A DNA stretch of 64,000 nucleotides from Psychrobacter alimentarius (GCF_001606025.1 NZ_CP014945.1:3038001-3102000); one strand, 5' to 3'; shown: positions 39,082 to 48,553, numbered from the stretch's first letter. The notes: generated by a model not told the origin, from the letters alone. Numbers and translations: made by a program.

Positions 39082-40350
39082 ATGACCCAGCTAACCGCCA
39101 ATTCTGAATCTTCTGACACAGCTTTTAACCACACCACCTCTTCTCTAAACTCCTTCGCCCCGCGCCTTCTCGATTGGTTTGCCGAAAATGGTCGCCATGA
39201 CTTGCCTTGGCAACAGCACCAGACTGATACGCCCAATCCTTATATCGTGTGGCTATCAGAAGTCATGCTTCAGCAAACGCAAGTCACCACCGTACTGCCC
39301 TACTTTGCGCGGTTTATGGACACGTTTCCGACGGTGCAAGATTTAGCCGCAGCCGACTGGGATTTGGTCGCCGAGCATTGGGCAGGACTTGGTTACTATG
39401 CACGTGCGCGTAATTTGCACAAAGGCGCTAAGCAGTTGGTTGCAGTGATCGATGAGGCTGGTAATTTTCCGCAGACTTTGGAAGGCTGGGAGGCGATTTC
39501 TGGCGTTGGCCCATCGACCGCGGGCGCAATTATGGCGATGGGATTACACCGCTATGGCGTCATCTGCGATGGTAATGTCAAACGGGTTTTAACACGCTGG
39601 GCAGCCATAGACAGTGACATTACCAAGTCCGCCACGACAAAAGAGCTATGGGCGTTAGCAGAACGTTTAACGCCTAACGAGTGCTCGGGACTGTTCGCGC
39701 AAGCGATGATGGATATGGGCGCGACCTTATGTACGCGCAGCAAACCTGCATGCCTATTGTGTCCCTTAAAAGACGACTGCTTGGCACATGCCGAGGGACG
39801 CGAGACTGATTATCCCGTCAAAGCCAAAAAACAGCCCAAACCCAGTAAGTTTAGTGATGCGTTGCTTATTGAAAGTACAGATGGTGAAATATTGTGGCTA
39901 CAACGCCCTGACAATGGCATTTGGGGTGGACTGTGGAGCTTGCCATTACAGTTTGTGGAAAAAGTTGACGGTAAAATGAATGGTAAGACTGCTACTAAAA
40001 AATCAGAAAATAACGAGGATAAGCCATCAGGTGATGTACGTAGTAATGAAAAAGTATACGAAGCAGAATTTACCACGGCTGAGCAAATTATCAATGAATG
40101 GCTGACAGAAAACGATTTAGCCGCAGCATCAACCAGTCGCACATTGCTGGATGATGACCCTATTAAGCATTCACTCACGCACTTTCATTGGTATCTGACG
40201 TCGCGGAAACTGACGGTTGATACGGCACAAATAACCGAGCTAAATAGTAAACTAGCAGCGGCTGAGACTGCCTTTAAATGGTTAACCCAACAAAAAGCGC
40301 GAGACAGTTTGGGTCTGCCTCGCGCCATGGAAAAAATTATTGAGCGTTAA
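39082..40350 (+). CDS. mutY: A/G-specific adenine DNA glycosylase
   Basis: Base-excision repair enzyme that removes adenine opposite 8-oxoguanine. The 422-residue protein has the MutY order. The opening helix NGRHDLPWQ is at about residue 36. The catalytic glutamate is in SEVMLQQTQV near 55. The helix-hairpin-helix GVGPSTAGAI lies near 140, and the aspartate is in ICDGNVKRVL. An iron-sulfur loop has cysteines spaced C-x6-C-x2-C-x5-C at about 215-230. A C-terminal NUDIX-like domain that recognises 8-oxoG begins near residue 255 and includes a low-complexity insertion. E. coli MutY has 350 residues; the difference is an N-terminal extension and this insertion. Confidence 0.95.
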   Translation: MTQLTANSESSDTAFNHTTSSLNSFAPRLLDWFAENGRHDLPWQQHQTDTPNPYIVWLSEVMLQQTQVTTVLPYFARFMDTFPTVQDLAAADWDLVAEHWAGLGYYARARNLHKGAKQLVAVIDEAGNFPQTLEGWEAISGVGPSTAGAIMAMGLHRYGVICDGNVKRVLTRWAAIDSDITKSATTKELWALAERLTPNECSGLFAQAMMDMGATLCTRSKPACLLCPLKDDCLAHAEGRETDYPVKAKKQPKPSKFSDALLIESTDGEILWLQRPDNGIWGGLWSLPLQFVEKVDGKMNGKTATKKSENNEDKPSGDVRSNEKVYEAEFTTAEQIINEWLTENDLAAASTSRTLLDDDPIKHSLTHFHWYLTSRKLTVDTAQITELNSKLAAAETAFKWLTQQKARDSLGLPRAMEKIIER

Positions 40351-40390
40351 ATTTAGAATCGATAGTTAAACGTTGATGTTAATGCAAAAC

Positions 40391-40442
40391 TCTAAGCGCT
40401 ATTTTTAAAAATATCTTTAAAGGTAGGGCTTAGAACTTTTTA
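40391..40442 (+). terminator. Probable terminator of mutY
   Basis: TCTAAGCGCTA and TAGGGCTTAGA pair at 10 of 11 positions around an AT-rich loop, followed by ACTTTTT. Confidence 0.6.
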
Positions 40443-40487
40443 TCATTCAAGGTTCTACAATATTCGTCTAGATTTTAAGACTAGACT

Positions 40488-41390
40488 CTAAGATTTAGGC
40501 ACACGCAAACGCATCAAACCTTCTTGTTGTACGGTGGCAACCAGCTTGCCATTTTGCCAAAATTGTCCGTGATTGAGACCTTTGGCATTAGAAGTTGTAT
40601 CACTCCACATGTCGTACAGCATCCATCCGTTCAAATCAAAATTACGATGGAAGTGCATCGAATGATCAATACTGGCCGCTTGCAAACCACTGGTCATAAA
40701 GCTCACACCATGGGACATTAATCCTGTACCGACCAGATAAAAATCCGATGAAAACGCAAGAAGCGCCTGTTGAATAGCAACCGGTTGATTGCCCAGCTCA
40801 CGAATACGCAACCAGTTGGCTTGTTTGGGTTTCATGGGTTCAGGATGAATCGGATCACGCGGTTTGACTGGTTTAATCTCCACATGACGACGACGCATAA
40901 AGCGTGCTTTGAGCGCATCTGGCACTTTACCCACGTATTCTTCTTTTAAATCCTGCTCTGCCAGCAAATCTTCAGGTGGCGGATAAACGGGCATATCTTC
41001 TTGATATTCAAGGCCCTCTTCCATCGGTGAAAACGAGGCAATCATCGAAAATATGACTTGCTCCACTGGTGGTTTGCCACGCACTTCTTTGTATTGAATC
41101 GCCGTCACTTCACGCGCTGACAGACTGCGACCATCTCGCAATCGGCGCACTTGATAGATGACAGGCTGATTGATATCACCACCACGCAAAAAATATCCAT
41201 GCAATGAATGACATGGTTTATCTTGATCCAGCGTATGCGCTGCGGCCATCATCGCTTGGGCGAGTACCTGCCCGCCAAAAATACGACTGCCAACATAGTC
41301 ATGGCTTTTACCCTCAAAAACATCAGGGGTCACTTCAATAAGCGCTACCGTAGCGAGCAGCTCATCAATCAGTTGCGAATAATCGGACAT
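40488..41390 (-). CDS. tesB: Acyl-CoA thioesterase II
   Basis: Hydrolyses medium and long acyl-CoAs to free fatty acids and CoA. The 300-residue protein has the double hot-dog layout: GSRIFGGQVLAQA in the first half and the second-half catalytic residues in SIDHSMHFHR (Asp), SDTTSNAKGLNHGQ (Thr) and VQQEGLMR (Gln). The length is near E. coli TesB (286). An inverted repeat upstream at 41499-41522 may be a regulator-binding site. Confidence 0.95.
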   Translation of the reverse strand: MSDYSQLIDELLATVALIEVTPDVFEGKSHDYVGSRIFGGQVLAQAMMAAAHTLDQDKPCHSLHGYFLRGGDINQPVIYQVRRLRDGRSLSAREVTAIQYKEVRGKPPVEQVIFSMIASFSPMEEGLEYQEDMPVYPPPEDLLAEQDLKEEYVGKVPDALKARFMRRRHVEIKPVKPRDPIHPEPMKPKQANWLRIRELGNQPVAIQQALLAFSSDFYLVGTGLMSHGVSFMTSGLQAASIDHSMHFHRNFDLNGWMLYDMWSDTTSNAKGLNHGQFWQNGKLVATVQQEGLMRLRVPKS

Positions 41391-41498
41391 GACGATATGT
41401 TTCCTTATTTTTATAAAAAACGCACAGCAGCTATCGATATCAATAAGGTTATGATATTGCGACAGATCCGTTGCGTTTGAATTTACAATAATATGAAA

Positions 41499-41522
41499 TC
41501 ACTTGTTAAAACACGCAAGTGA
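41499..41522. promoter_or_regulatory. Inverted repeat upstream of tesB
   Basis: TCACTTG and CAAGTGA are separated by 10 bases, about 110 bases before the tesB start. The size and symmetry fit a dimeric repressor site such as a TetR- or GntR-type regulator of lipid genes. This is inference. Confidence 0.35.
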
Positions 41523-41725
41523 GATTTTAGAACAGAAAATACAGTCATAGCAGTGCTATCACTAAGCATTCATTACCTAGGTATGTGTTACAATTTGGCA
41601 AGGTAAACATATTACCCAATATTGGTTGCTTTGACTAGAGACTAAGCGCTTACTTACAAGTATCGCTCGATTTATTTAACGGCGATGATACAAAACGCCC
41701 TGTCTACACAAGCAATATAGATGAT

Positions 41726-41760
41726 AAAAAACGAGATACTCGGTGGCATCTCGTTTTTTT
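41726..41760. terminator. Terminator of rapA, bidirectional
   Basis: AACGAGAT and ATCTCGTT arms flanked by A and T runs, 10 bases beyond the rapA stop. Confidence 0.85.
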
Positions 41761-41769
41761 GTTTTAAGT

Positions 41770-44658
41770 TTAAGGTTTTACGGCGACCAATACACGAATA
41801 GAATCTGGCACTAAGGATAAATTACCGAGCGCTTGCTCTCCTTGCGCTTTTAGTTGCTCTAGACGCTCAATCTCTTCAGGGCGTACGTTAGGATTGATGG
41901 TTTGCAGATGCTTGAGGCGTTTGATTTCACGTGACCATTGCTGGCTAAAGCGCGCGCTTGCCTGCGCACCAATCTCTGTTAGTTGCTCACGAGCAATGTC
42001 TTCGGCTTCATAATAACGCTGCTCAATCACATCCCCGCGCACTTTAATCACTTGGCGCGCACGATTTTTATCCAAACGCTCAATATGCGGCATAATCATG
42101 TCGGCGCTGATACGGGCTGACAAATCGCTGCCCTGCTCACTGATAAAGACGCGAATGTTCTGTGTGGTCAATGTCGCTGGCAGATTCAGGACTTTTGGCG
42201 CAATCGCTTCCACACGAAAATTCACTTCAAGCAATACCATGCCTTGTGGTACTGCAGCACTTTTTAGCATGGCAACCGTGGTATTACCAAAGGTGCTGGT
42301 GCTCGCCAGCTCATAGATGGCACGCATCAATGGATGCTCATGCGTGATGAAGTCAATATCTTCGCGCTGTAACGCTTGCTCACGCTCAAAGGTCAGCGTC
42401 ATGCCGTCTTCATCACCGAGTGGCAAGCCATCGATATAATCACTGATCTCAGTGCTATCAATCGGGGCAATGACCCATGAGCCATCACGTTGAATATTGT
42501 GATCGATATTGGCTGAGGCAAAGAAGCGCTCGATAAATTGCGGCAATAAATTGTGACTATCAAAATCACGCATGGCATCAGCGATACGCCCTGCAACGCG
42601 CGGACGGCACGAATTGTACTCAAGCAGACGATCACGGCCGGCTTGTAGCTGAGCTTCTAGCCCCAAACGTGTCTGTAGTGCCTCTGCAATCACATTTTGT
42701 AAGGTGGTGCGATTGTCATCGGTATCCGCACCCTCAAGCATTGGTTTTAGCTCTTGAATATATTGCTCTTGCACGCTTTGAGCGGTTGGTGAAATCTGAT
42801 TAAACATGTTGAGCGCATCGTTATACCATTGGTACAGACGCTCTTGCGCCGTGCCTTGTACGTATGGGACATGCAGCATGATTTGCTGTGTTTGCCCAAT
42901 ACGGTCTAGACGTCCAATGCGCTGCTCTAAGGTATCCGGATTGGCAGGCAAATCCCATAGTATTAATTGACTGGCAAACTGGAAGTTACGGCCTTCTGAA
43001 CCAATCTCTGAACATAATAGTATCTGTGCGCCTTCGCTATCGGCAAAAAATGCCGCCGCTTGGTCACGCTCAAGCAGAGTCATTTGCTCAGTAAAGATAG
43101 CCGTCTTAATACCTGCATGTAAGCGCAATACTGCCTCTAAACTCTCAACTGTCGCGCCACTACGCGCAATCAGTAACACTTTATTGTGTTTGAGATCGCC
43201 TTTTAAGATGTCAATTAACCAAGGCACACGTGGGTCGTCCTCTAACCAGCCACCATCCGGCTGGTTTTCTTCGCCCCATAGCTGCTCACGCAATTTGCCA
43301 TTAGTTTGATAACTGTCTTTCCAAGCCTCAGGTAATGGCAGTGGGTATGGCTGACTGCTACGACCATAAAAGCCTTTTACACTCTCACGTGTATTGCGGA
43401 ACAAGATACGGCCCGTACCATGACGATCGAGTAACTCGTTAAGCGCATAGGTTCGCAATTTTTCATCGTCGTTGATTGCTGCAAGCTCGTCAATATTGAT
43501 GTCTAACAAACTACTCAACGCGGCAATTTGACCCTCACTTACTGGCTTGTCTTCTATCAACACGCTAGCAACTGCCGCTGTTTCAGCAAATGCTTCTTGA
43601 CCATCGATGAACTCATCTAAATCATCAAAACGATCAGGATCTAATAGGCGCAAACGGGCAAAGTGACTTTGCGCGCCAAGCTGCTCAGGGGTCGCGGTCA
43701 ATAGCATGACGCCTGGCGTCTCTTCTGCAAAGTCTGCAATCAAATCGTATTTGTCGTTGCCGCCTTGCGCTTCATCCCAATGCAAGTGATGCGCCTCATC
43801 GACGACCAACAGGTCAAACCCAGCCTCCATCGCTTGGTCATACAAATCAGGATGGTCAAGCAGCAGATCCATACCAGCGATGATACACTGCTCAGTGGCA
43901 AAGACGTTTTGCTCAGGATCGTGCTCTTTGATCGCAGCAGTACGCACCAAATCAAACAACGCAAAGTTCAGATTAAAACGGCGACGCAGCTCAATCATCC
44001 ACTGATATTGCAAACTGTCTGGTACAAGGATAAGTACACGCTCAGCCTTGCCTGTCAGTAGCTGCTGATGAATAATCAAACCCGCTTCAATGGTTTTACC
44101 AAGGCCAACTTCATCGGCTAGCAATACACGTGGCGCGATACGTTTGCCCACTTCATGCGCGATATAGAGCTGATGTTCGATAATATCGACACGTGCGCCC
44201 ATCAAGCCTTTGAGTGGGTGACCGGCAAGCGCCGACTGCATACGCAAGATATCTTGACGCAGCTCGTACCAATCACCGCGCTCAATACGACCAGCGAGCA
44301 GACGTTCAAGCGGCTTTGCTAGCGTAATATTGGCCGCAAGACGGGTCTCCATAATGCCTCTTTCGTGCTCATCGACACCGTACTTGAGTACGCCCATGAC
44401 TTCGTCAACCGCATTGACTGTATAGCATTTGCCGTCTTGGTCATAAATGCTGTCACCAATTTTGAACACCACGCGTGATAAAGGCGCAGAGTTTTTGGCA
44501 TAGACGCGTGTCTCTTCACTTTGAGGGAATAGAATATGGACACATCGGTCGTCTACATCGATGACCACACCCAAGCCCAGCTCGGACTCCGTATCAGATA
44601 AATAACGTTGACCAACGGCGAATTCGGTGCTGTGCAATGAAGCAATAGAAATAGTCAT
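41770..44658 (-). CDS. rapA: RNA polymerase-associated ATPase RapA
   Basis: SWI2/SNF2 ATPase that binds RNA polymerase and helps recycle it after termination. The 962-residue size equals that of E. coli RapA (968). The N-terminal Tudor-like domains hold FAVGQRYLSDTESELGLG. The Walker A motif is LADEVGLGKTIEAGLI at about residue 170, and the DEAH box is VVDEAHHLHW near 290. The helicase C-terminal part includes SEIGSEGRNFQFA and QRIGRLDRIGQ near 590. No strong ribosome-binding site is visible before the ATG. Divergent from the next gene over 363 bases. Confidence 0.96.
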   Translation of the reverse strand: MTISIASLHSTEFAVGQRYLSDTESELGLGVVIDVDDRCVHILFPQSEETRVYAKNSAPLSRVVFKIGDSIYDQDGKCYTVNAVDEVMGVLKYGVDEHERGIMETRLAANITLAKPLERLLAGRIERGDWYELRQDILRMQSALAGHPLKGLMGARVDIIEHQLYIAHEVGKRIAPRVLLADEVGLGKTIEAGLIIHQQLLTGKAERVLILVPDSLQYQWMIELRRRFNLNFALFDLVRTAAIKEHDPEQNVFATEQCIIAGMDLLLDHPDLYDQAMEAGFDLLVVDEAHHLHWDEAQGGNDKYDLIADFAEETPGVMLLTATPEQLGAQSHFARLRLLDPDRFDDLDEFIDGQEAFAETAAVASVLIEDKPVSEGQIAALSSLLDINIDELAAINDDEKLRTYALNELLDRHGTGRILFRNTRESVKGFYGRSSQPYPLPLPEAWKDSYQTNGKLREQLWGEENQPDGGWLEDDPRVPWLIDILKGDLKHNKVLLIARSGATVESLEAVLRLHAGIKTAIFTEQMTLLERDQAAAFFADSEGAQILLCSEIGSEGRNFQFASQLILWDLPANPDTLEQRIGRLDRIGQTQQIMLHVPYVQGTAQERLYQWYNDALNMFNQISPTAQSVQEQYIQELKPMLEGADTDDNRTTLQNVIAEALQTRLGLEAQLQAGRDRLLEYNSCRPRVAGRIADAMRDFDSHNLLPQFIERFFASANIDHNIQRDGSWVIAPIDSTEISDYIDGLPLGDEDGMTLTFEREQALQREDIDFITHEHPLMRAIYELASTSTFGNTTVAMLKSAAVPQGMVLLEVNFRVEAIAPKVLNLPATLTTQNIRVFISEQGSDLSARISADMIMPHIERLDKNRARQVIKVRGDVIEQRYYEAEDIAREQLTEIGAQASARFSQQWSREIKRLKHLQTINPNVRPEEIERLEQLKAQGEQALGNLSLVPDSIRVLVAVKP

Positions 44659-45021
44659 AGGGCGATGTCTTTTGTACTCAGATGATAAGAAAATAAATAG
44701 CGATGGTGGCTATCATACGGCTAAAGTGACTCACGCATCACTACATCAAAATTCGGATGCGCGATACGCTCACATAAAACAAACCAGCCATTAAACCGAA
44801 CCATTATATAACGTTAGCGGCTAGATGAGTGCGTTAAGTTGAATTTTCAAGAGAGGGCGTGCGATAGCCATTGATATTATAAGATATTTAGCAGATTCGT
44901 TTTTGACTAAGCTGAGATTTAACTAAGTACTAAGCTGATATTTGACTAAGCGTTGTCACGTGCTACATTAAGACGCTCAATGCTTTCAATATAAATTCAA
45001 AACAATAACTAAGGATGACGC
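44659..45021. other. Divergent intergenic region with CTAAGCTGA repeats
   Basis: Promoter region for rapA and the dehydrogenase gene. It contains repeated TTTGACTAAG / CTAAGCTGA segments at 44902-44952. No gene seen. Confidence 0.45.
44902..44952. repeat. Short imperfect direct repeats upstream of the dehydrogenase
   Basis: TTTGACTAAGCTGAGA, then TTTAACTAAGTACTAAGCTGA, then TTTGACTAAGCG lie in succession. The shared CTAAGCTGA occurs at 44907 and 44930. Confidence 0.45.
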
Positions 45022-45969
45022 ATGCAAGCGGTTTTTTTAGACAAAGGCACTTTTTCTGATGGTATTGACTTACCCGCACCAGCAGGCGTGAGTGACTACA
45101 TCACATATAACGACACGCCAAAAGACACAGACACCATTATTGATCGTTGTAAAGATGCTGACATCATCATCACCAATAAAGTCCAAATTGGCGCTGACGT
45201 CATCGAAAGCTTGCCAAAGCTCAAGCTGATCCAGCTGACGGCCACAGGCATGAACAACGTCGATAAAGAGGCTTGCGACAAGCATGATGTTGCACTTTAC
45301 AATGTCGCTGGTTACGCCGTCAAAAGCGTCCCTGAGCATACCTTTATGCTGATGCTAACGGCTATGCGCGCAGGTATTCACTATCATCAAAAAGTCGCTG
45401 ATGGCACATGGCTTGCCAATGGCAATTTTTGTCTGCTTGATATTCCGCTCATTGATCTAGAAGACAAAACGCTTGGTGTCATTGGGGTTGGTACGATTGG
45501 CAAACGCGTCACCGATATTGCTCGCGCCTTTGGCATGACCGTTTTATGGGCCGAGCATCAAGGACAAGCGCCTCGTAACGATGATTACACAGCATTTGAT
45601 GAGGTACTCGCCCGCTCGGACGTCATTACCCTGCATTGTCCACTAAATGAACAGACTCAGCATCTTATTAACAAAGACACGTTGGCAAAAATGACAAAGC
45701 AACCGCTTATCGTCAATGTGGCGCGAGGTGGGGTTGTCGATAGTCAAGCACTGACCGATGCCATCAACCATGAGCAAATCATCGGTTACGCCAGTGACGT
45801 GTTTGAACAGGAGCCAATCGCAAATGACGACCCGTTACTCACCCTTGCCAATCATCCACGTGTGATATTTAGCCCGCACAACGCTTGGGGCAGCAAAAGC
45901 GCGCAGGAAACCTTGTGGCAAATGCTCAGCAAACAAGTGACTGATTTTATTGATAAGCCGTCAAAATAA
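45022..45969 (+). CDS. hprA: D-2-hydroxyacid dehydrogenase, glycerate dehydrogenase-like
   Basis: NAD(P)H-dependent reductase of hydroxypyruvate or glyoxylate type. The 315-residue length equals the HprA type. The Rossmann motif GVGTIGKRV is near residue 154, the substrate arginine is in VNVARGGVVD near 235, the glutamate is in DVFEQEPI near 262, and the catalytic histidine is in FSPHNAWGSKSAQE near 288. The N in PHNAWG replaces the T seen in many relatives. AAGGA precedes the ATG. Preferred substrate not provable from sequence. Confidence 0.87.
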   Translation: MQAVFLDKGTFSDGIDLPAPAGVSDYITYNDTPKDTDTIIDRCKDADIIITNKVQIGADVIESLPKLKLIQLTATGMNNVDKEACDKHDVALYNVAGYAVKSVPEHTFMLMLTAMRAGIHYHQKVADGTWLANGNFCLLDIPLIDLEDKTLGVIGVGTIGKRVTDIARAFGMTVLWAEHQGQAPRNDDYTAFDEVLARSDVITLHCPLNEQTQHLINKDTLAKMTKQPLIVNVARGGVVDSQALTDAINHEQIIGYASDVFEQEPIANDDPLLTLANHPRVIFSPHNAWGSKSAQETLWQMLSKQVTDFIDKPSK

Positions 45970-45986
45970 CTGATAACCTCAGCATT

Positions 45987-46012
45987 AAAGACTTGGTTGC
46001 GGCCAAGTCTTT
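45987..46012 (+). terminator. Hairpin after the dehydrogenase gene
   Basis: AAAGACTTGG and CCAAGTCTTT form a perfect 10-bp stem with a six-base loop. The T-run is short (TTTA), so termination may be weak or the hairpin may act as a stabiliser. Confidence 0.6.
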
Positions 46013-46040
46013 ACACCATTAGGTGAGTATAAAACGAATT

Positions 46041-46119
46041 AGCAGAACTGGGATAAATATTACCAAGCCTCTATCGCCGCAGGCACAGCAAGCAAGAAAA
46101 GTTTATACACATTCTGCCT
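46041..46119 (-). repeat. Hairpin repeat, diverged copy D
   Basis: On the minus strand it contains TTTTCTTGCTTGCTGTGCC and GATAGAGGCT, matching the core of 37616-37737. Its outer arms are different: AGCAGAA and TTCTGCC, with GGATAAA and TTTATAC inside. It lies at the 3' side of the monooxygenase gene. Confidence 0.55.
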
Positions 46120-46139
46120 GATAACGCCCTGTATTTGTT

Positions 46140-47759
46140 TTAACGACTAAAATGCAACCAATCGTCTTTTATCTGACGATATTTGAGCATCACGCGGTCA
46201 CTAAGATAATTGTTGGTCACGTACCAAGGATAGCGATCGCCTTGTTTGGGCAGCTCATTTATGGCTCGTCTCACATACCCTGCTGATAACGCTCCCATCA
46301 CGGTATCTTCTTGAATGTGTGCCTCGCTATGGTCGGTTTTTGCTTGTGGTAATGCCACTTGATAACGATGCTTGTGCATGTAATCCAGCAGGCGCATGAC
46401 ATACTGACACGCCAGATCAATTTTTAGTGTCCACGAGGCATTGGTATAGCCGAACAGAGCGACCATATTTGGTATCCCTTCAATCATGGTCGCCTTGTAG
46501 GTCATACGACTGCCGATATCGACTGCCTGACCGTCGATATACACGCTGGCACCGCCAAGCATTTGTATCTTTAGACCCGTTGCCGTGACGATGATATCTG
46601 CCTCTAGATGCTGACCTGACTTAAGCTTGATTCCTGTTGGCGTAAAGCAATCTATCTGATCGGTGACGATATCGGCACGCTTGTGATGTAACGCATTGAA
46701 TAAGTCACTGTCTGGCACGGCACATAAGCGCTCATCCCAAGGATTGTAACTGGGTAAAAAATGCGCCACGTCCACGTTACTGCCTTTTAACTCTTTTTTG
46801 ACCCCATGTTTTAATATCGCTTTCATGGCTTTTGGTGCAAAGATAGCCGCTCGGTAAATGCCTTGTTGCATCAATACATTACGGGCACGCAGCACAGTAT
46901 AAGCCTGCTCTTTTGATAAAGGTGACAGACTACCAGACAGCCAATCAAGCGCATAATCATCGCCCGGTACACGGGCCACATAGGTCGGCGTACGCTGCAA
47001 TAACGTCACATGCCGTGCGCATTGCGCGCTTTCTTGATCAACTAGCGCTGGCAACAGCGTCATCGCCGTGGCACCACTGCCAATGATCACCACTTTTTTG
47101 TCATCGTAATGAACATTTTGCCAATGCTGCGGATGCACTATCTGACCTCGAAACGCCTCCTCTTTCTCAAAATGAGGTCTATAGCCTTGCTCATAATCGT
47201 AATAGCCAGTAGCACCCACGACAAAATGGGCGGTTAGCGCAAACACTTCACCACTACTCTGGTTTTTTACCATCGCCGTCCAGCGCTGGGTCGTACTTGA
47301 CCAAGACAGCTGCTGCACCTCGTGCTGGTAGCGAATGTGCTCCGTCACCCCAAACTCGCGCGCGGTATCGGCAATATAGCGCTTGATATCCGCGCCTTTT
47401 GCCAACATTCTGTGATCTAGCCACGGGCGAAAGCCATAACCAAAGGTCAGTGCATCAGAATCAGAGCGAACCCCAGGATAGGTAAATAAGTCCCATGTTC
47501 CGCCCAAATCTGCCCGTTTTTCTAATATCACAAATCGCTGAGCTGTCTTTTTCTTAGATGACCGGTTGCGCGTTACTTTATTGGCACCTTTACGACCAAA
47601 TAGATGCTTGTGCTGTCGCTGCTGTAAACGGCATGCCATACCAACACCAGCAAGACCTGCTCCAATGATCAGCACCTCATAATCTACTGGCACGCTTGAC
47701 GGTTTTTTAGAGGTAAAACGGTTTTTGAGCGCCTGTCTTGCCGTTGTCATATTAAGCAT
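46140..47759 (-). CDS. Flavin-containing monooxygenase, Baeyer-Villiger-like
   Basis: A 539-residue FAD- and NADPH-dependent oxygenase. Motifs in order: FAD Rossmann GAGLAGVG at about residue 33, GGTWDLFTYPGVRSDSD near 85, the Baeyer-Villiger-type fingerprint FRGQIVHPQHW with pattern FxGxxxHxxxW near 194, the NADPH Rossmann GSGATAMT near 217, and a late ATGLKI. About 25 basic residues lie between the FAD motif and the GGTW motif, an insertion longer than normal. AAGGATGAG precedes the ATG. The substrate is unknown; ketone or alkane-derived compounds are typical of relatives. Confidence 0.87.
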   Translation of the reverse strand: MLNMTTARQALKNRFTSKKPSSVPVDYEVLIIGAGLAGVGMACRLQQRQHKHLFGRKGANKVTRNRSSKKKTAQRFVILEKRADLGGTWDLFTYPGVRSDSDALTFGYGFRPWLDHRMLAKGADIKRYIADTAREFGVTEHIRYQHEVQQLSWSSTTQRWTAMVKNQSSGEVFALTAHFVVGATGYYDYEQGYRPHFEKEEAFRGQIVHPQHWQNVHYDDKKVVIIGSGATAMTLLPALVDQESAQCARHVTLLQRTPTYVARVPGDDYALDWLSGSLSPLSKEQAYTVLRARNVLMQQGIYRAAIFAPKAMKAILKHGVKKELKGSNVDVAHFLPSYNPWDERLCAVPDSDLFNALHHKRADIVTDQIDCFTPTGIKLKSGQHLEADIIVTATGLKIQMLGGASVYIDGQAVDIGSRMTYKATMIEGIPNMVALFGYTNASWTLKIDLACQYVMRLLDYMHKHRYQVALPQAKTDHSEAHIQEDTVMGALSAGYVRRAINELPKQGDRYPWYVTNNYLSDRVMLKYRQIKDDWLHFSR

Positions 47760-47839
47760 AATCTCATCCTTGTGTTTATATGTATGCTTTCACTTGCCGT
47801 ATTTTTATAGTTGATTCACAAAGCCAATGCTAGCCTATC

Positions 47840-48553
47840 TTAAAAAGGACATGGGCTTTCCCAATCCATCCATGCGCCAAGCGTGGGATGTTTGAGGCGT
47901 AATTGCTGGGCGTGGAGATTGAGCCTTGGCGCAATTTCTAAAGCAGCGCCTTCAGCATAAATAGGATCACCAATCATCACATGGCCAACATGTACCATAT
48001 GTACGCGCAACTGGTGACTGCGACCTGTTACCGGCTTCAACATGACGCGCGTGACTGACTGACCATTGCATACTTCATGAGCCACCACTTCGTATAAAGT
48101 CAACGCGTGCTTTGACCAGTCATGATCGACGATATGGCGTGGTTTTGTCATCGGCTCATAACGCACAGGCACGGATATCTCACCAGTGGCACCCACACTC
48201 TCCCACTGACCAAACACACGTGCTTGATATTTTTTTTGTGGCAATCGCTCAATAAACTGCTTACTGATATGGGTTTGCGCAGCAGCATTTTTGGCAAAAA
48301 TAATCAGACCTGAGGTATCCATATCAAGTCGATGAATCAGCTTAACCGCTGGATTGGCACGTTCAAGCCGAGCAAGCAGGCTCACCTTGAGCGTTTTGCC
48401 ATCGACACTTAGCAGTCCTGCGGGTTTATCGACCACCCAAATATCATCATCTTCGTAGACGGTAATGTCTTGCGCAAAGGTCTGAAAAAAATCAAGCGGA
48501 TAAGCTTTTTCTTGAGCGTTTAGAGTAAGGACTTCTTCATCGGTAAAAGGCAT
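47840..48553 (-). CDS. rluA: RluA family pseudouridine synthase
   Basis: Isomerises uridine in RNA; E. coli RluA acts on 23S position 746 and tRNA position 32. The 237-residue protein lacks an S4 domain, like RluA. It has the catalytic HRLDMDTSGLIIFAKN at about residue 95 with aspartate as nucleophile, VDKPAGLLSVDG near 42, and the late VMLKPVTGRSHQLRVHM. Several segments line up with E. coli RluA, so the same targets are plausible but not proven. It is divergent from trxA. Confidence 0.87.
   Translation of the reverse strand: MPFTDEEVLTLNAQEKAYPLDFFQTFAQDITVYEDDDIWVVDKPAGLLSVDGKTLKVSLLARLERANPAVKLIHRLDMDTSGLIIFAKNAAAQTHISKQFIERLPQKKYQARVFGQWESVGATGEISVPVRYEPMTKPRHIVDHDWSKHALTLYEVVAHEVCNGQSVTRVMLKPVTGRSHQLRVHMVHVGHVMIGDPIYAEGAALEIAPRLNLHAQQLRLKHPTLGAWMDWESPCPF

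Larger units (their letters stand above)
41391..41769. other. Intergenic region between rapA and tesB
   Basis: About 380 bases without a gene. It contains the palindrome at 41499-41522 near the tesB start and the rapA terminator at 41726-41760. The rest is AT-rich and unremarkable. Confidence 0.45.
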
